Below are positions 50,380 to 61,488 of a DNA stretch of 64,000 bases, one piece after another. The position numbers and the translations under genes were made by a program. The notes under the pieces were generated by a model. The model worked only from the letters and a program-made list of their open reading frames with translations, made no database searches and was not told the DNA's origin. The first letter of the stretch is position 1. Each line of letters starts with the position of its first letter. The stretch is from Halotalea alkalilenta DSM 17697 (GTDB lineage: Bacteria > Pseudomonadota > Gammaproteobacteria > Pseudomonadales > Halomonadaceae), in contig NZ_JHYY01000023.1 of NCBI RefSeq assembly GCF_000621205.1, positions 62,001 to 126,000 of the forward strand. Reading direction: 5' to 3'.

Positions 50380-51795
50380 ATGCACAACTCCGCGGTAGAC
50401 ACGAACTCAAGCGTAGAGACCTTCTCCACCATCATCTCCCCCGAGGGCAGCCTCGAGGTACTGTCGCAGATGGAGGTCCAGTATCTGCGTGACTCTTCCA
50501 CCCAGGGGGTGCACGACGTGCTGCGCCAATGCGCGCTGGCGATCCTCAACGCGGGCGCGGTCACCGACGACGCGCGCAGCGTGCTCGAACGCTACCCGGG
50601 GTTCGACATCGAAGTGCTGCAGGAGGACCGCGGGGTCAGGCTCAAGATCGACAACGCACCGGCGCACGCCTTCGTCGATGGCAAGATGATCCGCGGCATT
50701 CGCGAGCAGCTCTCGGCGGTACTGCGCGATCTCGCCTACTCGCGCGCCACCCAGGAGATGATGCGCCGCGGCGCATCGGGTCTCGGCGGCGAGCAGCTCA
50801 GCGAGAGCGAGACGATCACCAACGGGATCTTCGAGCTGCTGCGCAATGCCCGGCTGTTCAAGCCCTCGGTCGAGCCGCGTCTGGTGGTCTGCTGGGGCGG
50901 TCACTCGATCTCGAGGATCGAGTACGACTACAGCAAGGCGGTGGGTTACCAGCTCGGCCTGCGGATGATGGACATCTGCACCGGCTGCGGCCCCGGGGCG
51001 ATGAAGGGACCGATGAAGGGCGCCAACGTCGCCCACGCCAAGCAGCGCTACCGCGAGAGCCGCTACCTGGGCATCTCGGAGCCCGGGATCATCGCCGCCG
51101 AATCGCCCAACCCGATCGTCAATGAACTGATGATCATGCCCGACATCGAAAAGCGCCTGGAAGCCTTCGTGCGCGTCGGTCATGCGATCATCGTCTTCCC
51201 CGGCGGCGTCGGCACCGCCGAGGAGATCCTCTACCTGCTCGGCATCCTGCTTCACCCGGACAACCAGGATCTCCCCTTCCCGGTGATCTTCACCGGCCCC
51301 GCGTCCAGTGCCGAGTACTTCGCGCGTATCGATGAGTTCATCGCAGCGACCCTGGGCGAAAAGGCGCGCAATCGCTATAGGATCATCATCGACGACCCCC
51401 ACGAAGTCGCGATGCAGGTGAAAAACGGTATCGCCGAAGTCACCAATTTCCGCCGCGAACAGAAAGATGCGTTCTACTTCAATTGGCGGCTCAAGGTGCC
51501 CGACGACTTTCAGCAGCCGTTCATCCCCACCCACAAGGCGATGGCCGAGCTTGCTTTGCATCGCAACCAGAGCGTCTCGGCGCTCGCCGCCAACCTTCGC
51601 CGCGCTTTTTCCGGCATCGTCGCGGGCAACGTCAAGGCGCAGGGCATCGAGGCGATCGAGCGGCATGGCCCTTTCCGCCTGACCGCGGAACCCTGGCTGA
51701 TGAAGCACCTGGACGCGCTGCTCGAGTCTTTCGTCGCTCAGCAGCGGATGAAACTCCCGGGCAGCGAGTACGTGCCCTGCTACACACTGGGGTGA
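50380..51795 (+). CDS. ppnN: Pyrimidine/purine 5'-nucleotide nucleosidase PpnN
   Basis: This 471-residue protein (E. coli PpnN/YgdH 454) has an N-terminal PpnN domain (EVLSQMEVQYLRDSSTQG). The central LOG-like domain has CTGCGPGAMKGPMKGANVAH and the signature FPGGVGTAEEILYLLGI. The C-terminal extension is present. PpnN hydrolyses nucleoside monophosphates to base and ribose 5-phosphate and in E. coli is stimulated by (p)ppGpp. AGGAA lies before the ATG at 50380. It follows yfcL. Confidence 0.94.
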   Translation: MHNSAVDTNSSVETFSTIISPEGSLEVLSQMEVQYLRDSSTQGVHDVLRQCALAILNAGAVTDDARSVLERYPGFDIEVLQEDRGVRLKIDNAPAHAFVDGKMIRGIREQLSAVLRDLAYSRATQEMMRRGASGLGGEQLSESETITNGIFELLRNARLFKPSVEPRLVVCWGGHSISRIEYDYSKAVGYQLGLRMMDICTGCGPGAMKGPMKGANVAHAKQRYRESRYLGISEPGIIAAESPNPIVNELMIMPDIEKRLEAFVRVGHAIIVFPGGVGTAEEILYLLGILLHPDNQDLPFPVIFTGPASSAEYFARIDEFIAATLGEKARNRYRIIIDDPHEVAMQVKNGIAEVTNFRREQKDAFYFNWRLKVPDDFQQPFIPTHKAMAELALHRNQSVSALAANLRRAFSGIVAGNVKAQGIEAIERHGPFRLTAEPWLMKHLDALLESFVAQQRMKLPGSEYVPCYTLG

Positions 51796-51850
51796 TTCGC
51801 CGCGCCGCCATCGCGGCGCGGCCACCCCCGCGCCGGGCGGGCCGACCGCG

Positions 51851-52297
51851 CTAGAGCTGCTCGATCCAGCGCTCGGCCCAGGCTATGGCTTCCTCGTCGG
51901 GATGGAGCACTTCCATCGCATCGATCTCCAGGCGCTCTCCCAGCCGCTGCGCGCCGTACTCGGCCAGCAGTCCGTCCAGCCGACGCCCGGCGCCGCAGAA
52001 GGTCGGGTAGCTGCTGTCGCCCATCGCGATCAATCCATAACGCAGGCCTTGCAGCGCCGCGCCGCGCTCATCCAAGGCCTGGACGAACGGGACGAAGTTG
52101 CCGGGAAAATCACCGCTACCGGTGGTGCTGATGCAGAAAAGCGCCAGATCCGGCAGCGGATCGGTCAGCGCCTCGAGCACCGGCTGGTCGAAAATGGTGA
52201 CTTCGAAACCCGCCTCGCGCAGCAGTGGCGCGATCTCCTCGGCGACGTCCAGCGCACCGCCGAAGACGGTGGCGACGAAGATTCTGGCAGTCGGCAT
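51851..52297 (-). CDS. Flavodoxin-like protein, MioC/YqcA type
   Basis: This 148-residue flavodoxin fold starts at the ATG at 52297 (MPTARIFVATVFGGALDVAE), preceded by GGAG. FMN-binding loops: the first TVFGGAL, then FCISTTGSGDFPGN and GDSSYPTFCGAG. It matches MioC/YqcA, small short-chain flavodoxins used as electron carriers. It is convergent with ppnN. The assignment between MioC and YqcA cannot be made from the sequence alone. Confidence 0.9.
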   Translation of the reverse strand: MPTARIFVATVFGGALDVAEEIAPLLREAGFEVTIFDQPVLEALTDPLPDLALFCISTTGSGDFPGNFVPFVQALDERGAALQGLRYGLIAMGDSSYPTFCGAGRRLDGLLAEYGAQRLGERLEIDAMEVLHPDEEAIAWAERWIEQL

Positions 52298-52447
52298 GCA
52301 ACTCCTCCATTGATCAGACCACGCGCAGAGCACGCGAACGCCGGCATGCTAGCACAGCGATCGGCGCACGATCTCGCCGGCACGGGTGGCGTTGCGCGAA
52401 GACTTTTATTAGTCTTAATGGAATGACACTGCATCGGGGATTCCAAC

Positions 52448-52639
52448 ATGCTTTCCGGCCTTTCCATCGGTCATCTGCTGGTCACCCTCGCCGTGATCCT
52501 CCTGGTATTCGGCACCAGCAGGCTGCGCTCGGCTGGCAGCGATATCGGTACGGCGATAAAAGCGTTCAGGAGTGCCGTGAAGGACGACGACGAGGCACCC
52601 GGCAGCGCCGATGCACCACGCAAGCCAGACCAGCAATAG
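52448..52639 (+). CDS. tatA: Sec-independent translocase TatA/TatE-like protein
   Basis: This 63-residue protein has one N-terminal membrane helix (GHLLVTLAVILLVF), the TatA hinge FGTSRLRSAGSD, an amphipathic helix (IGTAIKAFRSAVKDDDEA) and a charged tail. TatA multimers form the Tat export pore with TatB and TatC. No tatB or tatC lies nearby, so this is an orphan, possibly a second, TatE-like copy. It is convergent with ihfA. Confidence 0.88.
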   Translation: MLSGLSIGHLLVTLAVILLVFGTSRLRSAGSDIGTAIKAFRSAVKDDDEAPGSADAPRKPDQQ

Positions 52640-52680
52640 GCCCGCTCCCCAACCTCAGCGGCTAACGCCAGGCAAGACGA

Positions 52681-52733
52681 AGACGCCCGCTTCAAAGGAA
52701 AGACGCCCGCTTCAAAGGAAGCGGGCGTCTTCG
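52681..52733. terminator. Bidirectional terminator with a tandem-duplicated arm
   Basis: A 20-bp unit (52681-52700) is repeated exactly at 52701-52720 and is followed by its partial complement (GCGGGCGTCTTC). Either copy can pair with the shared right arm. It lies between the convergent tatA and ihfA genes and probably terminates both. The duplicated arm allows two alternative hairpins. Confidence 0.65.
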
Positions 52734-52751
52734 TTGGCGGTGAGCGGAGGA

Positions 52752-53066
52752 TCACTCCTGCGTCCGACCTGCAGCCGCAGCGTGCAGCTCCACCTGGCTC
52801 TTGAGCTTCTGCCCCGGGCGGAAGGTCACTACCCTTCGCGCGGAGATCGGGATCTCCTCGCCGGTTTTCGGATTCCGCCCGGGTCGCTCGCGCTTGTCAC
52901 GCAGGTCGAAGTTGCCGAACCCGGACAGCTTTACCTGCTCGTTTTCTCGCAGGCAGCCACGAATCTCGTCGAAGAACGTCTCCACCAGCATCTTGGAGTC
53001 CCTCTTCGACAGGTTCAGCGACACGTTCAGGTGCTCGGCTAGCTCCGCCTTGGTCAAAGCGCTCAT
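52752..53066 (-). CDS. ihfA: Integration host factor alpha subunit
   Basis: The protein has 104 residues. Typical HU/IHF fold: [20 protein letters not shown], then [20 protein letters not shown] and [20 protein letters not shown] with the DNA-intercalating Pro. IHF-alpha pairs with IHF-beta to bend DNA. It is the last gene of the thrS-infC-rpmI-rplT-pheS-pheT-ihfA operon, 26 bp after pheT, the usual gammaproteobacterial order. Confidence 0.97.
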   Translation of the reverse strand: MSALTKAELAEHLNVSLNLSKRDSKMLVETFFDEIRGCLRENEQVKLSGFGNFDLRDKRERPGRNPKTGEEIPISARRVVTFRPGQKLKSQVELHAAAAGRTQE

Positions 53067-53092
53067 CGCGATCTTCCTCGTTGACAGTCGAC

Positions 53093-55489
53093 CTAGCGTC
53101 TCAGCGTCACCGCGAAGCGTTGTTCAACGCCCTCGACGACCGCCTTGACGAACCCTTCGATCTCTTCATCGTTGAGCGTGCGCGAAGGATGTTGCCAGGT
53201 CAAGCCTAGCGCAAGGCTCTTATGCCCCTCTTCCACCCCTTTGCCCTGATAGACATCGAACAGGCGCAGATCGCTCAGCCACTCGCCGGCGCTAGAGCGT
53301 ATCGCCTCGAGCAGCGACGCCACCGGCAGCGCCTGATCAGCGACCAGCGCCAGGTCGCGACGCACCTCGGGGAACCGCGACAGGCTTGAGAACTGGGGCA
53401 GCGTACCGGCCTGCAGCAAGCCAAGGTCGAGTTCGAACAGGAACACCTCGACCTTGATGCCGAGCGCGGCACGAAGGCCTGGGTGCAATGCGCCGATCCA
53501 GCCGGCAGTGCGCTCCTCACCTTCGATTCGGCGCAGGATGCGCGCGCTCTGACCCGGATGCAGCGCGGGATGCTCGGCGGATTCGAAGCGCCAGTTGGCG
53601 GCGTCGCCACCCAGCGCCAGGAGGCTCTCGACATCGCCTTTGAGATCGAAGAAGTCGACCGCCTCGCGGCGCGCGTTCCAGCCCTCAGGATCACGGGCCC
53701 CACAGACCAGGCCACCGACCCGCTGGGCCTGGATCAGCGATTCGCCGCACTGCCCTTCGAACACCATGCCGATCTCGAACATCCGCACCCGGCTCTGCTG
53801 CCGGTTGAGGTTGTGGCCCAGCGCCTTGATCAACCCAGGCCAGAGGCCGGCGCGCATCACCGACATATCGACCGAGATGGGATTGGCCAGGCTCGGGGCG
53901 ACGGCATCGGGCAGCAACCGCGCCTGCAGCTCGGGGGCGACGAAGCTGTAGGTGATCGCCTCCTGGTAGCCACGCGCGATCAGCTGGTCGCGCAGCAGCG
54001 CCTTGGAGCGTCTGGCCTCGGGCCTCGGCACCGGCGCGAGATGTGCGCTCGGATAGTGCACCGGGAGTCGGTCGTAGCCGTGGACACGGGCCAGCTCCTC
54101 GATCAGATCCGCCGGCTGGGTCACATCGAAACGCCAGCTCGGCACCGCCACCCGCCAGCGGCCCTCGCTCTCAGCGCTCAAGGAGAAGCCGAGCCGCATC
54201 AGGATGTCCTCGATCTCACCTGCATCGAGCGCGACACCGAGCAAGCGCTCGACCCGGTCGATGTCGAGCAGGACATCGTCGCGACTGGGCAGCTTCGTCT
54301 CATCGGCGAGGGTGGCCAAAGGACCTGGACGACCGCCGGCCAGCTCGACCAGAAGCGCCGTGGCGCGCTCGATCGCCAGCTCCTGCAGGGCGATGTCGAC
54401 CCCGCGCTCGAAGCGCTGGGAAGCATCGGTGTGCAGGCCATAGGAACGCGCCTTGCCGGCCATCGCAAGCGGGGTGAAGAATGCGGCCTCGAGCAGCACG
54501 TTGCGCGTGCTGGCGGTGACCCCTGAGTGCTTGCCACCCATGATCCCGGCGATTCCCAGCGGCCCTTTGGCGTCACCGATGACCAGCGTGTCCGCGCGCA
54601 ACGCCAGTTCCTGCTCGTCGAGCAAGGTCAGCCGCTCGCCTTCGTTCGCCATCCGCACGCAGAGATAGCCATCGAGCTGATCGAGATCGTAAGCGTGCAG
54701 CGGCTGGCCGAGCTCGAGCATCACGTAGTTGGTGACGTCGACGATCAGATCGATCGAGCGCACTCCACTGCGACGCAGTCGCTCCTGCATCCAAAGCGGC
54801 GTCGGCGCCGCGGCGTCGACCCCTTCGACCACCCGGGTGACCAGGCGAGGACAAGCATCGAAGGCATCGATACGGATCGGGAAAGTCCGCTCGCTATGCG
54901 CCTGCACCGCGGAAAGCTCGGGTTCCTGCACCGCCAAGCGGTTGAGCACGCCGACCTCGCGAGCCAGCCCGCGCAGGCTCAGGCAGTCGCCGCGGTTGGG
55001 GGTGAGGTCGACATCGACCACGCTGTCGTCCAACCCCATCCAGTCGCGCAGCGCCGTGCCTATCGGCGCGTCCTCTGGCAGCACCATGATGCCGCTCGAG
55101 TCCTGCTCTTCGAGGCCGAGCTCGGACGCGCCGCAAAGCATGCCGTGGGACTCGACACCGCGCAGCTTGGCCTTCTTGATCTTCAGCCCGCCCGGCAGCA
55201 CCGCCCCGACCCTCGCCAGCGCCACCCGCTGGCCGGCGGCGACGTTGGGCGCACCGCACACCACCTGCCAGCGGCTTTCTCCATCCTCGACCTGGCAGAT
55301 CCTCAGTTTATCGGCATCGGGATGCTGCTCGAGCGTGTCGACCCGAGCGATGACTACGTCGCTGAAGGCCGGGGCAACCGCTTCGACCGAATCGACCTCG
55401 AGACCGGCCATGGTGATCTGGTCGGCAATTGCCTGGATATCCAGCGCCGGCGACACCCACTGGCGCAACCACTGTTCTGAAAACTTCAT
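53093..55489 (-). CDS. pheT: Phenylalanyl-tRNA synthetase beta subunit
   Basis: This 798-residue protein (E. coli 795) begins [20 protein letters not shown]. An N-terminal tRNA-binding OB domain (about 40-150) is followed by the editing B3/B4 region and B5. The C-terminal ferredoxin-fold anticodon-binding domain ends the protein ([20 protein letters not shown] through [20 protein letters not shown]). With PheS it charges tRNA-Phe. It is 51 bp after pheS and before ihfA. The length is normal. Confidence 0.97.
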   Translation of the reverse strand: MKFSEQWLRQWVSPALDIQAIADQITMAGLEVDSVEAVAPAFSDVVIARVDTLEQHPDADKLRICQVEDGESRWQVVCGAPNVAAGQRVALARVGAVLPGGLKIKKAKLRGVESHGMLCGASELGLEEQDSSGIMVLPEDAPIGTALRDWMGLDDSVVDVDLTPNRGDCLSLRGLAREVGVLNRLAVQEPELSAVQAHSERTFPIRIDAFDACPRLVTRVVEGVDAAAPTPLWMQERLRRSGVRSIDLIVDVTNYVMLELGQPLHAYDLDQLDGYLCVRMANEGERLTLLDEQELALRADTLVIGDAKGPLGIAGIMGGKHSGVTASTRNVLLEAAFFTPLAMAGKARSYGLHTDASQRFERGVDIALQELAIERATALLVELAGGRPGPLATLADETKLPSRDDVLLDIDRVERLLGVALDAGEIEDILMRLGFSLSAESEGRWRVAVPSWRFDVTQPADLIEELARVHGYDRLPVHYPSAHLAPVPRPEARRSKALLRDQLIARGYQEAITYSFVAPELQARLLPDAVAPSLANPISVDMSVMRAGLWPGLIKALGHNLNRQQSRVRMFEIGMVFEGQCGESLIQAQRVGGLVCGARDPEGWNARREAVDFFDLKGDVESLLALGGDAANWRFESAEHPALHPGQSARILRRIEGEERTAGWIGALHPGLRAALGIKVEVFLFELDLGLLQAGTLPQFSSLSRFPEVRRDLALVADQALPVASLLEAIRSSAGEWLSDLRLFDVYQGKGVEEGHKSLALGLTWQHPSRTLNDEEIEGFVKAVVEGVEQRFAVTLRR

Positions 55490-55540
55490 GTTGCCTCGCT
55501 TGTCTGGCAGCGAATGTTCAGGGTTCCAAGACTCGAAAGC

Positions 55541-57062
<1,522 letters not shown>

Positions 57063-57098
57063 GATGTTCTCCTGACGAGTTTACGAAGTTGACCGGGC

Positions 57099-57293
57099 TT
57101 AGAGGTTCGGCAGCATACGGGCGATCAGCTGGCGATCAGCCGCGTGCAGCTGCTTCATCCCGCGCAGCTGGCGCTTACGCTTGGTCGACTTGTGGGTCAG
57201 GATGTGGCTGCGAAAGGACTGCTTGTGCTTGAAGCCGTTGGCAGTCTTCTTGAAGCGCTTGGCCGCGCCACGATTGCTCTTGATCTTGGGCAT
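57099..57293 (-). CDS. rpmI: 50S ribosomal protein L35
   Basis: The protein has 64 residues, [20 protein letters not shown] then [20 protein letters not shown], a full-length L35. It lies between infC and rplT in the conserved operon. Confidence 0.98.
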   Translation of the reverse strand: MPKIKSNRGAAKRFKKTANGFKHKQSFRSHILTHKSTKRKRQLRGMKQLHAADRQLIARMLPNL

Positions 57294-57403
57294 GGATGAA
57301 AAACTCCAGTGCAGCGAAGAACGCCGCTTTGTTTAGAAAACCCGGGGCCGATTACCGGTGGCTACGCGAGCACCCACCAGGCATCCGTTGAACCGCCGCC
57401 GGA

Positions 57404-57943
57404 TCACTTCTTCTTCGGGGCCAGCATCATGGTCATCTGGCGACCTTCCATGCGGGGGCGTGATTCGACCACCACCAGGTCACCGAGATCGCTCTCGATG
57501 CGTTCCATCAGCTTGCGGCCGAGGTCCTGGTGTGCCATCTCACGGCCGCGGAAGCGCAGCGTGACCTTGCCTTTGTCCCCATCTTCGAGGAAGCGCATCA
57601 GGTTGCGAAGCTTGACCTGATAGTCTCCCTCGTCAGTCCCTGGACGGAACTTGACCTCTTTGATCTGGACCTGCTTCTGCTTCTTCTTCTGCGCAGACTT
57701 CTGCTTTTTCTGCTCGAAGACGAACTTGCCGTAGTCCATGATCTTGCAGACGATCGGCTCGCCGTTGGAAATCTGTACCAAATCGAGCCCAGCTTCCTCG
57801 GCCTTGGCCAAGGCGTCACGCATCGGCACTACACCGAGCTGCTCGCCTTCGGGGTCGATCAGACGGACCTCGTCGGCGCGAATGCGATCGTTGATGGGAG
57901 GCAGTTTTTCCTGCGGGCGTCCGCGTTGATTGTTCCGCTTGAT
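57404..57943 (-). CDS. infC: Translation initiation factor IF-3, ATC start
   Basis: The protein has 179 residues with start at the ATC at 57943; the first in-frame ATG (57829) would cut off 38 conserved residues ([37 protein letters not shown]). GGAG lies 8 nt before the ATC. Bacterial infC commonly uses AUU or a similar rare start, because IF-3 rejects non-AUG initiation and so controls its own synthesis. The N-domain, lysine-rich linker ([20 protein letters not shown]) and C-domain ([20 protein letters not shown]) are intact. Length matches E. coli (180). It is 30 bp after thrS. Confidence 0.96.
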   Translation of the reverse strand: MKRNNQRGRPQEKLPPINDRIRADEVRLIDPEGEQLGVVPMRDALAKAEEAGLDLVQISNGEPIVCKIMDYGKFVFEQKKQKSAQKKKQKQVQIKEVKFRPGTDEGDYQVKLRNLMRFLEDGDKGKVTLRFRGREMAHQDLGRKLMERIESDLGDLVVVESRPRMEGRQMTMMLAPKKK

Positions 57944-57973
57944 CTCTACATCTCCGTAGTCAGTTTGGAAGGG

Positions 57974-59875
57974 TCACTTCGCGCACTCGGCCTTGAGCCG
58001 TTCAAGCAGAGAGTCGAGGGAGAGCGCTCCCAAATCCTCACCACTGCGCGTTCTGACCGCGACGGTGCGATTCTCTACCTCCTTGTCACCGACGACAAGT
58101 AGATAAGGGATTTTTTGCAACGTATGTTCCCGGATTTTAAAGCCGATCTTCTCGTTTCTCAAGTCCGCCTTGACACGGATCCCATTTCGCTGCATGAGGC
58201 CGACGGTCTCGTTCACGTACCCGGCCTGGGCATCGGTGATGTTCATCACCACCGCCTGCACCGGCGCGAGCCAGGTCGGCATCGCTCCCGAATGGTGCTC
58301 GATCAGGATGCCGATGAAGCGCTCGAAGGAGCCGACGATAGCGCGGTGGAGCATGATCGGCGTCCTGCGGCTGCCGTCCTCGGCAACGTACTGGGCACCC
58401 AGGCGCGTAGGCATCATCGGGTCGACCTGCATGGTCCCCACCTGCCATTCTCGGCCGAGGCAGTCCTTCATATGGTACTCGATCTTGGGACCGTAGAAGG
58501 CGCCCTCTCCCGGCAGCTCCTGCCACTCGACTCCGCACGCGGCCAGCGCCGAACGCAGAGCGTTCTCGGCATGATCCCACGCTTCCTCGCTGCCGATGCG
58601 CTTGCCCGGGCGCAGCGCAATCTTCACCGCGATCTCGTCGAAACCGAAATCGGCGTAGACCTTCAGCGCCTGGGCGTGGAAAGCAGTGACCTCGGACTCG
58701 ATCTGCTCCTCGGTGCAGAAGATATGGCCATCGTCCTGGGTGAAAGCGCGCACACGCATGATGCCATGGAGCGCTCCCGAGGGCTCGTTGCGATGGCAGG
58801 CGCCGAACTCGCCATAGCGTATCGGCAGTTCGCGATAGCTGCGCAGACCTGAGTTGAACACCTGGACATGGCCGGGGCAGTTCATCGGTTTGAGCGCGTA
58901 CTCGCGCTTCTCCGACTCGGTGAAGAACATGTTCTCGGCATAATTGTCCCAGTGACCGGACTTCTTCCACAGGCTCACGTCCATCACCTGGGGCGTACGG
59001 ATCTCCTGGTAGCCGCCATCCTTGTAGACCTCGCGCATGTACTGCTCGACCGCCTGCCACAGCGCCCAGCCACGCGGGTGCCAGAACACCATGCCGGGCG
59101 CCTCTTCCTGCTGGTGGAAGAGATCGAGCTTGCGCGCGATCTTGCGATGGTCGCGCTTCTCGGCTTCCTCGAGCCGATGCAGATAGGCCTTGAGCGCCTT
59201 CTTGTCTTCCCAGGCCGTGCCGTAGATACGGGTCAGCATCGGCTTGGTGGCATCGCCGCGCCAGTAGGCGCCGGCCAGCTTGAGCAGCTTGAACGCCTTG
59301 ATCAAGCGGGTGTTCGGCACGTGCGGACCGCGGCACATGTCGACGTATTCCTGGTGATGATAGAGGCGAATGGTCTCACCTTCGGGGATGCCGGCGACCA
59401 GCTCCTGCTTGTAGGGCTCGTCGCGCTCGACGAAGGTGCGCATCGCTTGGTCGCGATCGACGTATACCCTCTCGACGTCGTAGTCGCGGTCGATCAGCGC
59501 CTGCATGCGCTCCTCGATCGCTTTGAGATCGTCGGGAGTGATCGAATGGCCGAAGTCGATGTCGTAGTAGAACCCGTCCTCGATCACAGGCCCGATCGCC
59601 ATCTTGGCTTCGGGGTAGAGCTGCTTCACTGCGTGGCCCACCAGGTGCGCGCAGGAGTGGCGGACGATCTCCAGACCCTCGCGGTCCTTGATCGTGACGA
59701 TGCTCACTCGGGCGTCGCGATCGACCACGTCGGCGGTGTCGACCAGCACACCATCGATCTTGCCGGCCACGGCGGCCTTGGCCAGCCCTGGACCGATCGA
59801 CTCGGCGATCTGCATGATGGTGACGGGAGCATCGAAATTGCGCTGGCTGCCATCCGGCAGCGTAATGGTGGGCAT
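57974..59875 (-). CDS. thrS: Threonyl-tRNA synthetase
   Basis: The protein has 633 residues (E. coli 642). An N-terminal TGS domain ([20 protein letters not shown], 1-60) and the editing domain with [16 protein letters not shown] precede the class II catalytic core containing the zinc Cys in [10 protein letters not shown] and [20 protein letters not shown]. The C-terminal anticodon-binding domain follows. It is the first gene of the operon; a 5' leader before it may carry the autoregulatory tRNA-like site known in E. coli, but I could not confirm this. Confidence 0.97.
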   Translation of the reverse strand: MPTITLPDGSQRNFDAPVTIMQIAESIGPGLAKAAVAGKIDGVLVDTADVVDRDARVSIVTIKDREGLEIVRHSCAHLVGHAVKQLYPEAKMAIGPVIEDGFYYDIDFGHSITPDDLKAIEERMQALIDRDYDVERVYVDRDQAMRTFVERDEPYKQELVAGIPEGETIRLYHHQEYVDMCRGPHVPNTRLIKAFKLLKLAGAYWRGDATKPMLTRIYGTAWEDKKALKAYLHRLEEAEKRDHRKIARKLDLFHQQEEAPGMVFWHPRGWALWQAVEQYMREVYKDGGYQEIRTPQVMDVSLWKKSGHWDNYAENMFFTESEKREYALKPMNCPGHVQVFNSGLRSYRELPIRYGEFGACHRNEPSGALHGIMRVRAFTQDDGHIFCTEEQIESEVTAFHAQALKVYADFGFDEIAVKIALRPGKRIGSEEAWDHAENALRSALAACGVEWQELPGEGAFYGPKIEYHMKDCLGREWQVGTMQVDPMMPTRLGAQYVAEDGSRRTPIMLHRAIVGSFERFIGILIEHHSGAMPTWLAPVQAVVMNITDAQAGYVNETVGLMQRNGIRVKADLRNEKIGFKIREHTLQKIPYLLVVGDKEVENRTVAVRTRSGEDLGALSLDSLLERLKAECAK

Positions 59876-60023
59876 GGGTAAATCCTCAACTATTCAGTGG
59901 TGCGCCATACCAGGGCGCACTTGAATGATGCACGCAAGTGCTTGGAAGCGAAGAAGAGGTGCGACTTTAGCAGCGCGCCAGCCACAACGTCCACCATCGG
60001 GAAGCGGCGGGATCGAAACGAAA

Positions 60024-60052
60024 AAGGGGCGCCCGAAGGCACCCCTTTGATC
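60024..60052 (-). terminator. Rho-independent terminator of the OmpA-type gene
   Basis: Arms GGGGTGCC and GGCGCCCC around a TTCG loop are followed on the minus strand by CTTTTTCG. It ends the transcript of the OmpA-like lipoprotein gene that stops at 60067. Confidence 0.85.
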
Positions 60053-60066
60053 ATCGCACGGCTGGC

Positions 60067-60960
60067 TTAGTTGCTGGAGCCGTTCTCGATCGGTGCGATT
60101 TCCACACGACGGTTCTGCGCACGCCCTTCGGCGGTGTCGTTAGACGCCACCGGACGGGTGAAGCCGAAGCCTTCGGTGGTCAAGCGAGCGGAGTCGACAC
60201 CCTGGGTGGACAGGTATTCGGCCACCGAGTCGGCACGCTGCTTGGACAGGCGCTGGTTGTAGGCCGCGGTGCCGACGGAGTCGGTGTGGCCTTCGACGCG
60301 GACGCTGACGTTCGGGTTGGCGGACAGACGTTCGGCGACCACGTTGAGGGTCTGCTTGGAGTCGTCGGTCAGCTCGTACGAGTCGAACGCGAAGTGGATG
60401 TCACGGAGCACCAGGTTGGCCGGGCAGCCGAGAGCGTTGACTTCAACGCCGGCCGGGGTATCCGGGCACTGATCCATGTAGTCCGGCACGCCGTCACCGT
60501 CGGAGTCGAGCGGGCAACCGCGCGCGTCGACTTCAACGCCAGCCGGAGTTCCGGGGCATTCGTCCATGTAGTCCGGGACGCCGTCGCCGTCGGTGTCGAG
60601 CGGGCAACCACGAGCGTCGACAGCTACGCCAGCCGGAGTACCCGGGCACTCGTCGATGTCATCCGGAACGCCGTCGCCATCGGAATCCGCAACGCCGGTA
60701 TCCGGAGATTTGCACAGCAGCGCGGCAGCGGTAGCGCCCGCCACAGCACCGATGGCAGCACCGGTTTCTTCGTCGCTGCTACCGCTGACGGAGTAGCCAA
60801 GGCCGCCGCCGATCAGACCGCCTGCGATGCCGCAGACGACTTTGTTCTGGTACCACGGTGAGGCGCTAGAGCCAGTCGGGGACTGATTCGAGCTGGCACA
60901 GCCAGACAGCCCCAGCACCAGGGCGGACCCTAGCAGTAAGCCAGTCGCAGATTTGTTCAT
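60067..60960 (-). CDS. OmpA-family lipoprotein with TSP3 calcium-binding repeats
   Basis: The protein has 297 residues, starting at the ATG at 60960 (MNKSATGLLLGSALVLGLSG; Cys21 lipobox). A glycine-zipper segment (GIAGGLIGGGLGYSVSGSS) is followed by three near-identical thrombospondin type 3 repeats (DSDGDGVPDYMDQCPDTPAG) with Asp/Asn Ca2+-binding residues, about residues 105-180. A C-terminal OmpA domain (FDSYELTDDSKQTL and GHTDSVGTAAYNQRLSKQRA) binds peptidoglycan. It likely tethers the outer membrane to the cell wall. The three TSP3 units are also near-identical in DNA, so copy number could vary. Confidence 0.93.
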   Translation of the reverse strand: MNKSATGLLLGSALVLGLSGCASSNQSPTGSSASPWYQNKVVCGIAGGLIGGGLGYSVSGSSDEETGAAIGAVAGATAAALLCKSPDTGVADSDGDGVPDDIDECPGTPAGVAVDARGCPLDTDGDGVPDYMDECPGTPAGVEVDARGCPLDSDGDGVPDYMDQCPDTPAGVEVNALGCPANLVLRDIHFAFDSYELTDDSKQTLNVVAERLSANPNVSVRVEGHTDSVGTAAYNQRLSKQRADSVAEYLSTQGVDSARLTTEGFGFTRPVASNDTAEGRAQNRRVEIAPIENGSSN

Positions 60961-61049
60961 GCAAGACTCCTTCTTGATACAACGCCATCGTAACGAAGTG
61001 TTACTCGAGCGATTCCGATTTATTAGGCGACCCGACCAGCCTGGACTAT

Positions 61050-61193
61050 TTACTCGAAGCGCTTCCGCAGGAAGCTCATCCATGCCGTCTCGGCCCGTGG
61101 AACGCCCTTACGGCCGAGCGCTCCATACTCCTTCTGGCGGGCACAAAGTGCCCCAAGCGAGAGCATGATGCAATACTCGAACAGCGTTTTCAA
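61050..61193 (-). CDS. Probable 47-residue peptide, TTG start
   Basis: A frame from TTG (61193) has a good ribosome-binding site, GAGGTG, 7 nt upstream. The product begins (M)KTLFEYCIMLSLGALCARQK and ends in ETAWMSFLRKRFE, with a short hydrophobic segment near residues 7-16 and a basic C-terminus. It lies upstream of the OmpA-type gene on the same strand, 89 bp before it. No family is recognised. The strong Shine-Dalgarno site and plausible composition favour a real small gene, but it could be chance. Confidence 0.45.
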   Translation of the reverse strand: MKTLFEYCIMLSLGALCARQKEYGALGRKGVPRAETAWMSFLRKRFE

Positions 61194-61357
61194 TCGCCAC
61201 CACCTCTTATGGAGGGAACGATCGAACGAGTACGGCAACGAGACCCCGGCCCACGTTCGGTCTCGCACCAAAGCGATTCCCATCGTGTTCGGCATCGTGC
61301 AGAAGGATAGCCACAATGCGTTGATTTCGCACGCTGGAAATAAGGGCAGTGAGGTAA

Positions 61358-61376
61358 ATTGTCGCTAAACGACAAT
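61358..61376 (+). promoter_or_regulatory. Candidate operator upstream of mmsA
   Basis: A perfect inverted repeat ATTGTCG-CTAAA-CGACAAT (7-bp arms, 5-nt spacer) lies 113 bp before the mmsA start. Its size and A/T-rich core fit a dimeric repressor site. The cognate regulator is not visible in the window. Confidence 0.45.
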
Positions 61377-61488
61377 CACGCTCAACCACATTCCCACTCG
61401 AACGTCAGTGATTGAATACCTATTTCGACATCCGCGCGGCTTATCCTCGGATCATCACAATCAGTTCCAACCAGGGGTTTTTCTTCTC

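Noticed and set aside
60400-60700. CRISPR-like array in the OmpA-type gene
   Set aside because: The repeats are in-frame TSP3 protein units without unique spacers.
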